Assembly: GCF_020858115.1 (NCBI RefSeq)
Contig: NZ_JACYMM010000005.1
Location: 372,001-436,000, forward strand
DNA length: 64,000 bases
Reading direction: 5' to 3'
From: Janthinobacterium sp. FW305-129
GTDB lineage: Bacteria > Pseudomonadota > Gammaproteobacteria > Burkholderiales > Burkholderiaceae_D
In this document: positions 17,749 to 26,496 of the stretch, one piece after another
How the letters are laid out: each line of letters opens with the position of its first letter
How positions within the stretch are numbered: position 1 is the first letter of the stretch
Translations under genes and position numbers: made by a program
The notes under the pieces: generated by a model
Databases searched by the model: none
Told to the model about the DNA's origin: nothing
The model's input: only the letters and a program-made list of their open reading frames with translations

Positions 17749-19212
17749 TTATAAACTGCGCAGCGCCCCTTCCAGCTGCGGATAGCGGAAGCTGAATCCC
17801 TCTTCCAGCAGGCGGCGTGGGGCGACCCTCTGGCCTTCCACCAGCAAGTCAGCCTGCTCGCCCAGCAAGGCGCGCATGACGAAGGCCGGCGTCGGCATGA
17901 AGGAAGGCCGGTGCAGCACTTTGCCCGCCACCTGGGCGAAATGGCGCTGCTGAATGGCTTGCGGCGCGCAGAAGTTATACGCGCCATTCACGGCACCCTC
18001 TTCGCTGCGGTGCGCCACATGGGCGATGCCGCGGATGACGTCGCGCACGTGCACCCACGTGACCCACTGCCTGCCGCTGCCCAGCGGGCCGCCCGCGCCG
18101 AAGCGGACTGGCAGCAGCATCTGCGGCAGCGAACCCTGGTGGCCGAAGACGAGGCCGAAGCGCATGCAGCCCACCTGCACGCCATAGCGCTCCGCCTGGC
18201 GCGCGGCCGCTTCCCACTCCTGGCACAGCTGCGACATGAAGATGGCTTGCGGCGCGCTCTCCTCCGTCAATTCCGTGGCGTCGCCCTGCGGCTGCACGCC
18301 GTAATAGCCGATGGCCGACGCCGACAGCAGCACCCTCGGCTTGTGCTGCGCGCGGGCGATCCACGCCACCAGGTCCTGCGTCAGCGCCACGCGGCTGCGG
18401 CGCAGGGCCGCCTTGCGCGCGTCCGTCCAGCGCTGGCCGACGATGCGCGCGCCGGCCAGGTTGACCACCATGTCGATGCGCTGCGCATCCGATAATTCGC
18501 CGAACGACCGGATGCAGCGCACCTGGCCGTCGAAGGTCCACGCGGCCTGCTTGGGCTGGCGCGTCAGCACCGTCACCGCATGGCCGTCGGCCAGCAAGGC
18601 GCTGACCAGCTGCTGGCCGATAAAACCCGTGGCGCCCGTCACCAGCACGGACTGCGGCGCGGCGGCAAAGCGCAGGTGCTCCTCTTGCTCTGCAATCTCT
18701 TGCACCTTGCGCCGGCCCAGCTGCCATACGGCATACGCGTCGCGCAGACCGGACAGGCCCACGCCCACGCCGCACAGGGCGAGGAAGACGCTGAGCCAGC
18801 CATACGGCTGCCATACGAGGGCTGTCGGCAAGGTCGCCCATTCGCTGCTGTTCAGGGCCAGCAGGGCGATGAAGGCGCCCGCATTGATCGCCAGCACCGT
18901 GTGCGTGACCCGCTCCGTGGCGGGCAAGAGGCGGGTTTGATCTTCCACAACAAAATCCCACAGGGTCAGCACGATTTCCACGCCAAACACGATCACCAGC
19001 ACCCAGGCCCAGGCGCCATGCCACTCCCAGGCGGCCAGGCCCACGAACAGCAGGCTGTAGATCAGCGCGCGCGTGGCGTGGATGGTCAGTTCCAGGCGCG
19101 CCGACGCCTTTTGCGGCAGCGCTTCCGTGATTTCATGGTGGTAGATGGTGTCGAAGGCGCCCAGGCAGCCTTGCGCCGCCATCAGTTGCAGGGCCAGCAG
19201 ATGCGTATTCAT
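17749..19212 (-). CDS. TIGR01777-type SDR epimerase fused to an N-terminal membrane domain
   Basis: 487 residues from the ATG at 19212, which has AAGGAGA five bases upstream and overlaps the stop of the preceding gene. Residues 1-180 form four or five hydrophobic helices (FVGLAAWEWHGAWAWVLVIV, VLAINAGAFIALLAL and others). The remainder is an atypical SDR: VTGATGFIGQQLVSALLADGH is the NAD(P)-binding glycine motif, VNLAGARIVGQRWTDARK and LSASAIGYYG are family signatures of the YfcH/TIGR01777 group, and the C-terminal DUF1731 segment (PAFVMRALLGEQADLLVEGQRV, FSFRYPQLEGAL) is present. Substrate unknown. Last gene of a three-gene coupled operon with DUF4166 and a GbsR-like regulator. Confidence 0.88.
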   Translation of the reverse strand: MNTHLLALQLMAAQGCLGAFDTIYHHEITEALPQKASARLELTIHATRALIYSLLFVGLAAWEWHGAWAWVLVIVFGVEIVLTLWDFVVEDQTRLLPATERVTHTVLAINAGAFIALLALNSSEWATLPTALVWQPYGWLSVFLALCGVGVGLSGLRDAYAVWQLGRRKVQEIAEQEEHLRFAAAPQSVLVTGATGFIGQQLVSALLADGHAVTVLTRQPKQAAWTFDGQVRCIRSFGELSDAQRIDMVVNLAGARIVGQRWTDARKAALRRSRVALTQDLVAWIARAQHKPRVLLSASAIGYYGVQPQGDATELTEESAPQAIFMSQLCQEWEAAARQAERYGVQVGCMRFGLVFGHQGSLPQMLLPVRFGAGGPLGSGRQWVTWVHVRDVIRGIAHVAHRSEEGAVNGAYNFCAPQAIQQRHFAQVAGKVLHRPSFMPTPAFVMRALLGEQADLLVEGQRVAPRRLLEEGFSFRYPQLEGALRSL

Positions 19213-19853
19213 GGTGTCTCCTTGTGAATTTCCGGCGCGGCGGATTCGCGGAACACGCCGGCCTGGGTAAACGTGGTGCCGAACAGCGCGTGGCGGATCT
19301 CGATGCGGATGTTGAACTGCTGCGGCGTGTCGTTGCGGTGGCACAGATAGGTCTTGCCGGGCGTGAGCACGCCGGGCAGCGGCATGCGCCAGCCGAAAAG
19401 ATCCCAAAAATAGCCGTCGCTGGTGAAGTGCAGATTGCCATCCTCGACGTGGAGCAGCAGCTTCATGCCCAGTCCCATGCCCACGTATTCGAGCACTTCG
19501 CCCTTTGCGCTTTCAGCCATGTAGGACGTGAAGCGGATCGGCGCGCGCCCGTGCAGGCGGTAGGTGCGCTGCTTGAAGATGAAGGGGCAGCCGGGGCGCG
19601 AATAGACTTCGATATCGACGGGGAAGTCGTGATCGTCATACGGGATCAGGGCGCCGTCGATGAAGGGGCGCGTGAGCCAGCCCAGCACCTTGCCCAGGCG
19701 CGAACTGGTGAGTTCACTGAGCTCGCCCCGGTAGTACAGGGGCTGGCCGGGCGCGGGATTTTTCTCGAAGCGGCGGCGGATGTCCGGGTGCAGGGTGAGC
19801 CATCGCTCTCCCATCACCTTCTTGAACAGCTCTCCTTCCGAGGGGCCGTTCAT
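19209..19853 (-). CDS. DUF4166 domain protein
   Basis: 214 residues. ERWLTLHPDIRRRFEKNP, FYRGELSELTSS-like and PVDIEVYSRPGCPFIFKQRTYRLHG are hallmarks of DUF4166, often found next to or fused with saccharopine-dehydrogenase- or SDR-type enzymes. No signal peptide or membrane helix. The start overlaps the stop of the regulator gene and its own stop overlaps the start of the SDR gene (ATGA overlaps on both sides), so the three are translationally coupled. Biochemical role unknown. Confidence 0.85.
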   Translation of the reverse strand: MNGPSEGELFKKVMGERWLTLHPDIRRRFEKNPAPGQPLYYRGELSELTSSRLGKVLGWLTRPFIDGALIPYDDHDFPVDIEVYSRPGCPFIFKQRTYRLHGRAPIRFTSYMAESAKGEVLEYVGMGLGMKLLLHVEDGNLHFTSDGYFWDLFGWRMPLPGVLTPGKTYLCHRNDTPQQFNIRIEIRHALFGTTFTQAGVFRESAAPEIHKETP

Positions 19854-20404
19854 GCTTTTCCCGGCTTGCCCGGCTTGTCTTCCGGGCTGAGGAACTTGGC
19901 CACCTTGCCGCCCATCGACAGCATGCGCTGCAGGGTGGCCGGCGGCAGGTTTTTATAGTCGCTGTAGGTGGAACTGAGCATTTCCAGGAAGGCCAGCACT
20001 TCGCCCATGCGCGCCAGCGTCTCTGGCGGTATCGCCGCATCCTGTTCGCCCTCGATCGCGCATTCGCGCAGCACCGTCAGGGTGGGGTCGATCTCGCGCC
20101 GCTTGCGCTCCTCCATGATGACGCGGAAGATTTCCCACACATCCTGCAGGGCGACGAAGTGGTCGCGCCGGTCCCCCATCACATGCGTGATGCGCGCCAG
20201 GCCCCAGCTTTGCAATTCCTTCAGGCTGTTGCTGACGTTGGACCTGGCCACGTTCAGGCTGGCCGCGATGTCTTCCGCCGTCAGCGGTGCATTCGCCAGG
20301 AACAGCAGCGCGTGGATCTGTGCCACGGTGCGGTTGACGCCCCAGCGGGTGCCCATCTCCCCCCAGTGCAGAATATATTTTTGCGTCGTCGGACTCAATT
20401 CCAT
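19850..20404 (-). CDS. GbsR/MarR-family transcriptional regulator
   Basis: 184 residues. The N-terminal half is a winged helix: GVNRTVAQIHALLFLANAPLTAEDIAASLNVARSNVSNSLKELQSWGLARITHVMGDRRDHF is typical of the GbsR subgroup, which usually represses nearby genes in response to a small ligand. The C-terminal helices (VIMEERKRREIDPTLTVLREC) form the dimer arm. It heads the operon, is likely autoregulated (palindrome at 20416-20435 over its promoter) and sits at the 3' edge of the desaturase cluster, which it might also control. Confidence 0.9.
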   Translation of the reverse strand: MELSPTTQKYILHWGEMGTRWGVNRTVAQIHALLFLANAPLTAEDIAASLNVARSNVSNSLKELQSWGLARITHVMGDRRDHFVALQDVWEIFRVIMEERKRREIDPTLTVLRECAIEGEQDAAIPPETLARMGEVLAFLEMLSSTYSDYKNLPPATLQRMLSMGGKVAKFLSPEDKPGKPGKA

Positions 20405-20415
20405 GGTTTTCTCTT

Positions 20416-20461
20416 ATTTCTGTCGTTACAGAAATGTAAGACAGAACAGAATCCCAGTCAA
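20416..20461 (-). promoter_or_regulatory. Promoter and palindromic operator of the GbsR-like operon
   Basis: Minus strand: -35 TTGACT (20456-20461), 17-base spacer, -10 TACATT (20433-20438). A perfect inverted repeat ATTTCTGT-CGTT-ACAGAAAT (20416-20435) covers the end of the -10 and the start region. Such an overlap fits repression by the regulator encoded directly downstream. Confidence 0.7.
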
Positions 20462-20471
20462 GCGCAATTCG

Positions 20472-21590
20472 TCAGGACTGTGCCGGTGGCTGGCCCATGG
20501 CGCGCAGGAAGGCTTGCTGCGAGGCGTGCAACTGGCCGTAACCGAGTTCGCGGTACACGAGGCCGTGGCGCGGCGCCAGTTCGGCCAGGATGCGCGCCAG
20601 CGCCGGATAGTGGCGGTGGCTCCAGGTGGGGAACAAATGGTGTGTCAGGTGCAGATTCAGGCCGCCGAGCCAGTAGCTGAGCCAGCGCAGCGCGCGCGGT
20701 TTCGGCGTCCAGTCGCAGGCCGTGTAAAACGTGTGCTGGTACCAGTCGTGCGGCAGGGTGCCGTCCTCTCCCGGCTGAAAGAATTCCACTTCGGCCCAGT
20801 GCGTGCCGAGGATCAGCGCCACCAGCACGCACGAGGCGAGCATCTGGCCCAGGAAATACGCGCCCAGCACCACGCCCCAGCCGATGCCGTGCTGCTGCAG
20901 CACCCACATGGGCAGCGCCAGCACCAGCGCCACGTGGCCCAGCTTCCAGCCCAGGAAGGACATCCAGCCGCGCCAGCCCTGCAGGCGGCTGTGCGCGGCC
21001 ACGGGCGTCTTGCCAAAGCGGTCCAGCCAGTCGCCATACCAGTTCAAATACGGCAGCGACAGGGCAGCCACTACGGGCCAGTACAGGTATTGATAGCGGT
21101 ACTGGGGCGCCCAGCGTTGGAACGGCGTCTGGCGCAGGAAGGGGTTCGGTTCCGTGTCGAGGTCATAGCCTTCCACGTTCGCATACGTGTGATGGAAATG
21201 CACGTGGCGGATGGTCCAGAAATCCGTGTCCACGCCCACGGGCAAGCCCACCAGGCGGATCAGGATGCGATTCAGGCGTCCCTGGCGGAAGACGGCGCTG
21301 TGGGCCGCGTCGTGCAGGGTATTCATGGCCAGCGCCATGGCCGCCATCAGGCAGGCGACATAGCTGGCGACAAACGGCCAGGTGCTGTCGGCGTGCAGCG
21401 CCAGCGCATACAGCCCCGCCGTCAGCGCTGCCAGGAAGACGCCTTTCGCATGCATGCGCAGGTCGGCAAAGCGGTGCCTGCCCTCGCTGGCAAGGTAGGC
21501 GTCGGCGCGTGCGCGCAGTTCGCGGCGGAAGGCGGAATCGCGGGCGGGCTGGAAGCGCAGCGGCGGCAGGGAAGGTACCGGCGGCGTCAC
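20472..21590 (-). CDS. Membrane fatty acid desaturase-like protein
   Basis: 372 residues from a GTG at 21590 that overlaps the TGA of the upstream gene; a longer in-frame reading runs antisense-like through the sterol-desaturase gene and is not real. The three di-iron His boxes are clear: HDAAH, HFHHTYAN and HLTHHLFPTWSH, separated by hydrophobic helices (about residues 60-105 and 195-245). It is expected to introduce a double bond or hydroxyl in an acyl chain in the inner membrane using O2. Final gene of the seven-gene overlapping cluster. Confidence 0.88.
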   Translation of the reverse strand: MTPPVPSLPPLRFQPARDSAFRRELRARADAYLASEGRHRFADLRMHAKGVFLAALTAGLYALALHADSTWPFVASYVACLMAAMALAMNTLHDAAHSAVFRQGRLNRILIRLVGLPVGVDTDFWTIRHVHFHHTYANVEGYDLDTEPNPFLRQTPFQRWAPQYRYQYLYWPVVAALSLPYLNWYGDWLDRFGKTPVAAHSRLQGWRGWMSFLGWKLGHVALVLALPMWVLQQHGIGWGVVLGAYFLGQMLASCVLVALILGTHWAEVEFFQPGEDGTLPHDWYQHTFYTACDWTPKPRALRWLSYWLGGLNLHLTHHLFPTWSHRHYPALARILAELAPRHGLVYRELGYGQLHASQQAFLRAMGQPPAQS

Positions 21591-22702
21591 GCGCGCGTCC
21601 CCGCCGTAGCCGGCCACCACAGGCGGCGCGCGCCGTCGAGGCCATGCGCCAGCAGCGCGGCCAGGAACACCATGCCCCACGCATCGCGCGGGCCATACCA
21701 GCCCAGATACAGGGCAGGCATGGCCAGCGCGATGGCGACCCAGGCGATGGCGCCCCAGCGCCGCGCGTCCGACAAGCCGCCCAGCGCCAGCGTGCCGCCA
21801 AAGATCAGCGCGAACAGGATCGCTTGCTGCGCGCCGGCCAGCGCCGCTTCGTGGTTGACGTAGTAGATCACGAGGCCAAACAAAATCACGCCGCCGATGC
21901 CGATGAACAGTTCGGGTACCTCGAAAGTGCCGCGCGACTGCCAGTGGGGAAAGCGCGCGCGCAGCCACTTGAACAACTTGCCGTTGCTGGCCAGGAGCGG
22001 ATTGTGGGTTTGTGTCATGCCCTTCACGCCATAGCGCATTTCCACGCCCTCGAGTTCCGGCTGGAAGCTGCCGAAGAGTTTGTCCCAGATCAACAAGGTG
22101 CCGCCGAAATTGCGGTTGATGTAGCGTTTATCCGTGCCATGATGGACGCGGTGGTGCGAGGGCGTGACCATGAAGCTATCCAGAATGCCGGACTTGTTCA
22201 CCAGCGCATTGTGGTTATACAACTGCACCGTGTAATGCAGCGACGAGACGACGAGGAAGATTTCCAGCGGCACGCCCAGCACGGCCAGGATGGCGATGAA
22301 CGGGAAATTCGTCAGCGACGAATACCAGGAATTGCGCACGCCCAGCGACAGGTTGAAATGCTCGCCCTGGTGGTGCACCACGTGCACGGCCCACAGCAGC
22401 GGAATCTTGTGGTGCAGCCGGTGCATCCAGTAAAAGCACAGGTCCCAGGCAAAAAAGGCGAACACCCACTGCGCCGCCACGGGCCACCGGTCGACGATGT
22501 GCAGGTTCACATGGCGCAGCAGCAGGGCGAACGCCGCCACTTCCACGCCGCGGAACACCCACATCAGGATATGGCCGGAATTGAGGTTGAAGATGACGTC
22601 CTTCCACGGCACGGGCGTCTTGCGTACCCATTTGAGGATCAGCAGTTCGGCCAGCACAAAGGCCAGCATGACAAGGAAAGAGAGGGCAAAGGGATTCATC
22701 AT
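21587..22702 (-). CDS. Sterol desaturase/fatty acid hydroxylase family protein
   Basis: 371 residues with several membrane helices. Residues around 95-220 hold the metal boxes HRLHH, HVVHHQGEHFN and SHHRVHHG typical of the FA_hydroxylase family (sterol desaturases, lipid hydroxylases, alkylglycerol monooxygenase). The C-terminal third is an additional membrane region (GVILFGLVIYYVNHEAAL...). It likely hydroxylates or desaturates a lipid in the membrane. Overlaps both neighbours by four bases. Confidence 0.9.
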   Translation of the reverse strand: MMNPFALSFLVMLAFVLAELLILKWVRKTPVPWKDVIFNLNSGHILMWVFRGVEVAAFALLLRHVNLHIVDRWPVAAQWVFAFFAWDLCFYWMHRLHHKIPLLWAVHVVHHQGEHFNLSLGVRNSWYSSLTNFPFIAILAVLGVPLEIFLVVSSLHYTVQLYNHNALVNKSGILDSFMVTPSHHRVHHGTDKRYINRNFGGTLLIWDKLFGSFQPELEGVEMRYGVKGMTQTHNPLLASNGKLFKWLRARFPHWQSRGTFEVPELFIGIGGVILFGLVIYYVNHEAALAGAQQAILFALIFGGTLALGGLSDARRWGAIAWVAIALAMPALYLGWYGPRDAWGMVFLAALLAHGLDGARRLWWPATAGTRA

Positions 22703-23337
22703 GATGCGGTTTCAGTGGCAATGGCGCGGCGAGCTGTCCAGAATACCTGCATTTTCGCCAACATGCCGCCCGCCACGCCCACGGCCAGGCCCGCGGCCAG
22801 GTCGATGCTCACGTGCCGGCGCAGCGCGATGATGGCGTAGCAGATGGCCACGCCCAGCACCAGCGCCAGCGCGGAACGCAGCAGATGGCGTTTGTCGCAC
22901 AGGGCCCACACGCACAGCAAGGTCAGGGCGCCATGCAGCGAGGGCAGGCAGTTTTGCGCGGAATCCGCCGCCTGCAGCAGGCGCAGCGCCTGCGTGCTCC
23001 AGGCGGCACCGTCGCCCACGGGCGGATATGCGAGCGTGGTCGGATACAGCAGGAAGACCACGCCGCAGGCCAGCGCGGAAAGCGCCATGGCGCGCGCCAG
23101 CCAGCGTACGCGGGCCGCATCGGCCGCCAGGTAGGCGTAGGGGATCAGGATAAAGAACGACAGGTACAGCCAGATGGCGGCATCCGTGTAGGGAATGGCG
23201 CGGTCGATGGCCGTTTCCGGCAGGAGTACCCCCTGCCCTTGCAGCACATCGCTGGAAAAATACACGAGGCCGACGCTGCCCCAGCCGGCCAGTAAATGCA
23301 GCAGGCGGCCGCGCACGGTCATGGAAGAAGGGTTCAT
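22699..23337 (-). CDS. PAP2-superfamily membrane phosphatase
   Basis: 212 residues with about five TM helices. The second and third PAP2 motifs are visible as CLPSLHGALTLLC and RRHVSIDLAAG; the first (K-x6-RP) is degenerate in the cytoplasmic segment before residue 90. Members remove phosphate from lipid phosphates or transfer phosphate groups on the periplasmic face. In this cluster a lipid-phosphate or diphosphate intermediate is the plausible substrate. Four-base overlaps on both sides. Confidence 0.85.
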   Translation of the reverse strand: MNPSSMTVRGRLLHLLAGWGSVGLVYFSSDVLQGQGVLLPETAIDRAIPYTDAAIWLYLSFFILIPYAYLAADAARVRWLARAMALSALACGVVFLLYPTTLAYPPVGDGAAWSTQALRLLQAADSAQNCLPSLHGALTLLCVWALCDKRHLLRSALALVLGVAICYAIIALRRHVSIDLAAGLAVGVAGGMLAKMQVFWTARRAIATETAS

Positions 23338-24629
23338 GCGGTCGCAAGGCGCCGGATGCGGCGCCGTTTCATGGTGGGGTCAAAGGGAGGCAGTTCGCTG
23401 CCCGTCGTCCAGGCCAGGGCGTCGATGGCCACGCCCAGGCCGCGCAGCACCGTTGCCAAGTGTTCGCGCAAGGCGGCCAGGCCCGCGTCGTCGAGGGCCG
23501 CGTGCAGCTGCAGGGCAGCGTCGCCCGATTGCAGCAGGCGGTAGTCGGCGTCGGCCGGCAAGGCTTGCGCGAACGCGCGCGTCAGCACGTCGGCAAACAC
23601 GGCGACGGGGGCGCCGCCGCGTGCAGAGGGAAGCAGCAGCATGTCGTCACAGCGCCCTTCGATGCCGTCGATGGCGCGCGTGGCGCGGCCGCACGGGCAT
23701 GGCGTGGCGCGCGCGATCAGGATGTCGTCCAGGCGGTAGCGCACGATGGGCTGCGTCATGCGCGTAAAGTCGGTAATCATGGGCACGAAGCGCCTTTGTT
23801 CCGCATCAAGCCATTGCGGCTCGACGTGCACATATTCTTCGTTCAAATGCAGCACGCCGTGTTCGCAGCTGCTGGCAAGGAAACCTTCCGTGGCCTGGTA
23901 GATTTCATGCACGGCGCCGAACGCGTGCGCGATCAGGGCGCGGTCCTGCGCTTCGAGCACTTCGGCCACCGAGATGACTTTTTTCGGCGCCAGCTCCAGG
24001 CTGCCGTCGATGACGCGCAGCGCCAGCTGGCGCAGCACCTGGGCCGGCGCGACGATGACGGTGGGTTGATATTGCGCAAGCTGCGCGCACAGGCTGTCGA
24101 ACGGTGCGAACAGGTCGTAGAAGGCAAACGTGAGCCAAGGCGAACGCACGGCCGTGTACAGATTGCTGTTCGCGCGCAGGAACAGCGCCACCTTTTCGCC
24201 GGAAAACAGGCCGTCGGGCAGCGCCTTGGCCAGCATCACGCCCGCCCATTGGGCCTTTTCGCGGGGGCTGACGGTAAATACGGCGCGCCGCGACGAGGTG
24301 CCCGACGACAGGCCCACGGTGATGTCGCCCACGGCGGGCGTGAAGTCGCGGCTATGTTCGGCCGCCATGGCCGCGTCCATCGCCTGCGCCAAAGTCACCC
24401 CTTCGGTGTTCATGGCGTCGAAATGCTCGAGCATCAGCGCCTTGTTCATGGTCGGCCACTGCGCCAGGGGCCGATCGCGGAACGGCGCAAAGTAGCTGCT
24501 GCGCGCGCACAGCACATCGATGAAGCGTGACAGCTGTTTGCGCTGGTAGGCGTCGAGCTGCGCGCGGCCGGCAAAGCGCAGGCGGCGCGTGCGCCAGTAC
24601 GACAGCAACAGCCAGACAATACGCTTCAC
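23334..24629 (-). CDS. F390-synthetase-like adenylate-forming enzyme
   Basis: 431 residues. The ANL-type signature VGLSSGTSSRRAVF (P-loop-like, normally SSGTTG), TPQPxEGF-like QATEGFLASS, and YRLDDILI with CPCGR place it near coenzyme F390 synthetase/phenylacetate-CoA ligase relatives. CPCGRATRAIDGIEGRCDDML is the adenylation hinge. Such enzymes activate carboxylic acids as acyl-adenylates. In the cluster it could activate a fatty acid for the ketoacyl synthase, playing the part OleC plays in olefin clusters, but this is inference. Coupled by ATGA overlaps. Confidence 0.82.
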   Translation of the reverse strand: MKRIVWLLLSYWRTRRLRFAGRAQLDAYQRKQLSRFIDVLCARSSYFAPFRDRPLAQWPTMNKALMLEHFDAMNTEGVTLAQAMDAAMAAEHSRDFTPAVGDITVGLSSGTSSRRAVFTVSPREKAQWAGVMLAKALPDGLFSGEKVALFLRANSNLYTAVRSPWLTFAFYDLFAPFDSLCAQLAQYQPTVIVAPAQVLRQLALRVIDGSLELAPKKVISVAEVLEAQDRALIAHAFGAVHEIYQATEGFLASSCEHGVLHLNEEYVHVEPQWLDAEQRRFVPMITDFTRMTQPIVRYRLDDILIARATPCPCGRATRAIDGIEGRCDDMLLLPSARGGAPVAVFADVLTRAFAQALPADADYRLLQSGDAALQLHAALDDAGLAALREHLATVLRGLGVAIDALAWTTGSELPPFDPTMKRRRIRRLATA

Positions 24630-25456
24630 GGGCGGCCCGCCACGGGCAAATAATCGTTGGTATCTTCATGCGTGATGCGGATCTGCGCATTGCCCGACCG
24701 GTGCAGCTGGTGCAGCCGGTTCAGGGTGGCGTAGTACGGCGCGCGCTTGTGCTGGATGAGGAACGACAATTCGGACGGCCCGCGCAGCTGCTGAAAACTC
24801 TCCGGCACCCAGGCCGCGTCCGACGCCAGCAGGGTCCAGCCGCCGTCCTGCAGCACGAAGGCGCCCAGATGGCCGATGGCGTGGCCGGGCAGGTCGACGA
24901 TGTAGATTTCGCCCGTGCCGCTGACGTCGCGCCCGTGCGTAAACGGCAGCAGGGCCGCCGGCAAGGCCGTCTCGGGCACGCTTTCGACGAAATCGAGGCG
25001 GTCGGCAATATCGTTCGGCAGCAGCTCGGGCACGAAGGCCTGGCGCACGGCGGCCACGCCGGACAAACCGCGCACGGCGTCCCAGCCCGTTTTGGAGGCC
25101 ATCAGCCGCGCGCCGGGAAAGTCGCGCAGGCCGGCGATATGGTCGGCGTGGAAGTGCGACAGCAGCAAGGTGTGGATGTCGCCAGGCGATACGCCATGCG
25201 CGCGCAGCTGGCCGTGCAGCGACTCATTCTCGTCGAACGAGATGGGCGTGACCCACGCGTACATGCGGTACACGCCTTTCGACGTGGCGGCGCGGAAGTG
25301 TTCGGCATACCCCGTGTCCCACAGGTACAGGCCCGCGCGCGTTTCGATCAGGTAGGCGCGCGAGGGGAAGCAGCGGCTGGCCAGCCCGCTGCCTTTCAGG
25401 ACCATGCAGGACGGATGGGTGCAGTGGCCGACGCGAAACGCGGTGATGCTAGCCAT
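24626..25456 (-). CDS. Metallo-beta-lactamase-fold hydrolase
   Basis: 276 residues. The metal motif HFHADH (His101, His103, Asp105, His106), a downstream LPGHAIGH with the third-site His and SDAAW with the bridging Asp make a complete MBL site. Overall arrangement resembles lactonase/thioesterase-like members. No signal peptide. In the operon it takes the place where ole clusters have an alpha/beta hydrolase (OleB), so lactone or thioester hydrolysis is a reasonable guess. The start overlaps the epimerase stop by eight bases. Confidence 0.87.
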   Translation of the reverse strand: MASITAFRVGHCTHPSCMVLKGSGLASRCFPSRAYLIETRAGLYLWDTGYAEHFRAATSKGVYRMYAWVTPISFDENESLHGQLRAHGVSPGDIHTLLLSHFHADHIAGLRDFPGARLMASKTGWDAVRGLSGVAAVRQAFVPELLPNDIADRLDFVESVPETALPAALLPFTHGRDVSGTGEIYIVDLPGHAIGHLGAFVLQDGGWTLLASDAAWVPESFQQLRGPSELSFLIQHKRAPYYATLNRLHQLHRSGNAQIRITHEDTNDYLPVAGRP

Positions 25457-26486
25457 TGCGCTCCTTGCCCACCTTGTGCGCCGCCGCTTCCTGGCGCATC
25501 CATTGCGCCGTGCGGGCGATGCCGTCCTGCAGGCTGACGATGGGACGATAGCCGAGCACCTTGCGCGCCTTGGCGCCGTCGAGCGTCATGTCGAAACTGA
25601 GCGCGCCGATGCTGTAGGGCGTGAGCGACGGTTCGCGCCGCGTAAAGCGCGAGGCGAACTGCATCAGGCGCGCCACCACCGCCAGCACGCGGTAAGGCAC
25701 GCTGACGATCTCGAACGGCTGCTGCAGGTGCTCGCAGAACAAAGTGCGCAAGATGTCGCACAGGCGCGCCGGTTCGCCATTCGTGATGTTGAAGGCGGCG
25801 CCGGAAGCGATGGTCTTGTGCACGGTGGCCAGCCACATCGCATGCACGACATTGTCGACATAGGTGACGTCGATGGTGGCCGCGCCGCCGTTGGGCAGGG
25901 GCAGCTTGCCGCCGCGCTGCTGCAGCACGCGCGCCAGGCGCGGAATCAAGACCTGGTCGTACGGGCCGAAGATGGCGCGCGGGCGCAGGATCACGCACGT
26001 CATGCCGCGGTGGCGGTCGACGCAATCCTGCACCAGCCTTTCCGCCATCGCCTTGGAACGCGCGTACGCGTTGACGAAGGCGTCGGGGCGGAAGGTTTCC
26101 GGCACCTCGTAGCGGTTGCGGTAGTCGAAATAGATGGCCGGGGTGGAGATGTGCACGAAGCGCGCCACGTGCAGGCTGGCGGCCGCGCGCAGCAGCTGGC
26201 CCGTGGCCGTGACGTTGGCGGCGATGAAGTCGCGCTCCGCGCCCCACGGCGAGGACAGCGCGGCGCAGTGCCAGACGGTGTCCATGCCGCGCACCAGCTC
26301 ATCGACCTGGCGCGGGGTGGCTTGCGCCAGGTCAAGCGCGACGAATTGCGCGCCCATGCGTTCCAGTTCGCGGCCCACGGCGGCGTTGCGGCCCGTGGCG
26401 CGCACTTCCACGCCCTGCGCCAGCAAGGTGCGCACGGCATTGCGCCCCAAGCCGCCCGTCGCTCCCGTGACCAGTATCCGCCTCAT
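25449..26486 (-). CDS. NAD(P)-dependent epimerase/dehydratase (3-beta-HSD/OleD-like)
   Basis: 345 residues from the ATG at 26486 (AAGGTGG upstream); an upstream TTG is less likely. VTGATGGLGRNAVRTLLAQG is the Rossmann motif; VWHCAALSSPWG, STPAIYFDYRNRYEV with the SDR Tyr, AYARSKAMAERLV with the catalytic YxxxK variant, and LRPRAIFGPYDQVLIPRLAR follow the extended SDR order of 3-beta-hydroxysteroid dehydrogenases and OleD. It would reduce the beta-keto group formed by the adjacent ketoacyl synthase. Ten bases separate the two genes. Confidence 0.87.
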   Translation of the reverse strand: MRRILVTGATGGLGRNAVRTLLAQGVEVRATGRNAAVGRELERMGAQFVALDLAQATPRQVDELVRGMDTVWHCAALSSPWGAERDFIAANVTATGQLLRAAASLHVARFVHISTPAIYFDYRNRYEVPETFRPDAFVNAYARSKAMAERLVQDCVDRHRGMTCVILRPRAIFGPYDQVLIPRLARVLQQRGGKLPLPNGGAATIDVTYVDNVVHAMWLATVHKTIASGAAFNITNGEPARLCDILRTLFCEHLQQPFEIVSVPYRVLAVVARLMQFASRFTRREPSLTPYSIGALSFDMTLDGAKARKVLGYRPIVSLQDGIARTAQWMRQEAAAHKVGKERNG

Positions 26487-26496
26487 CGCACCACCT

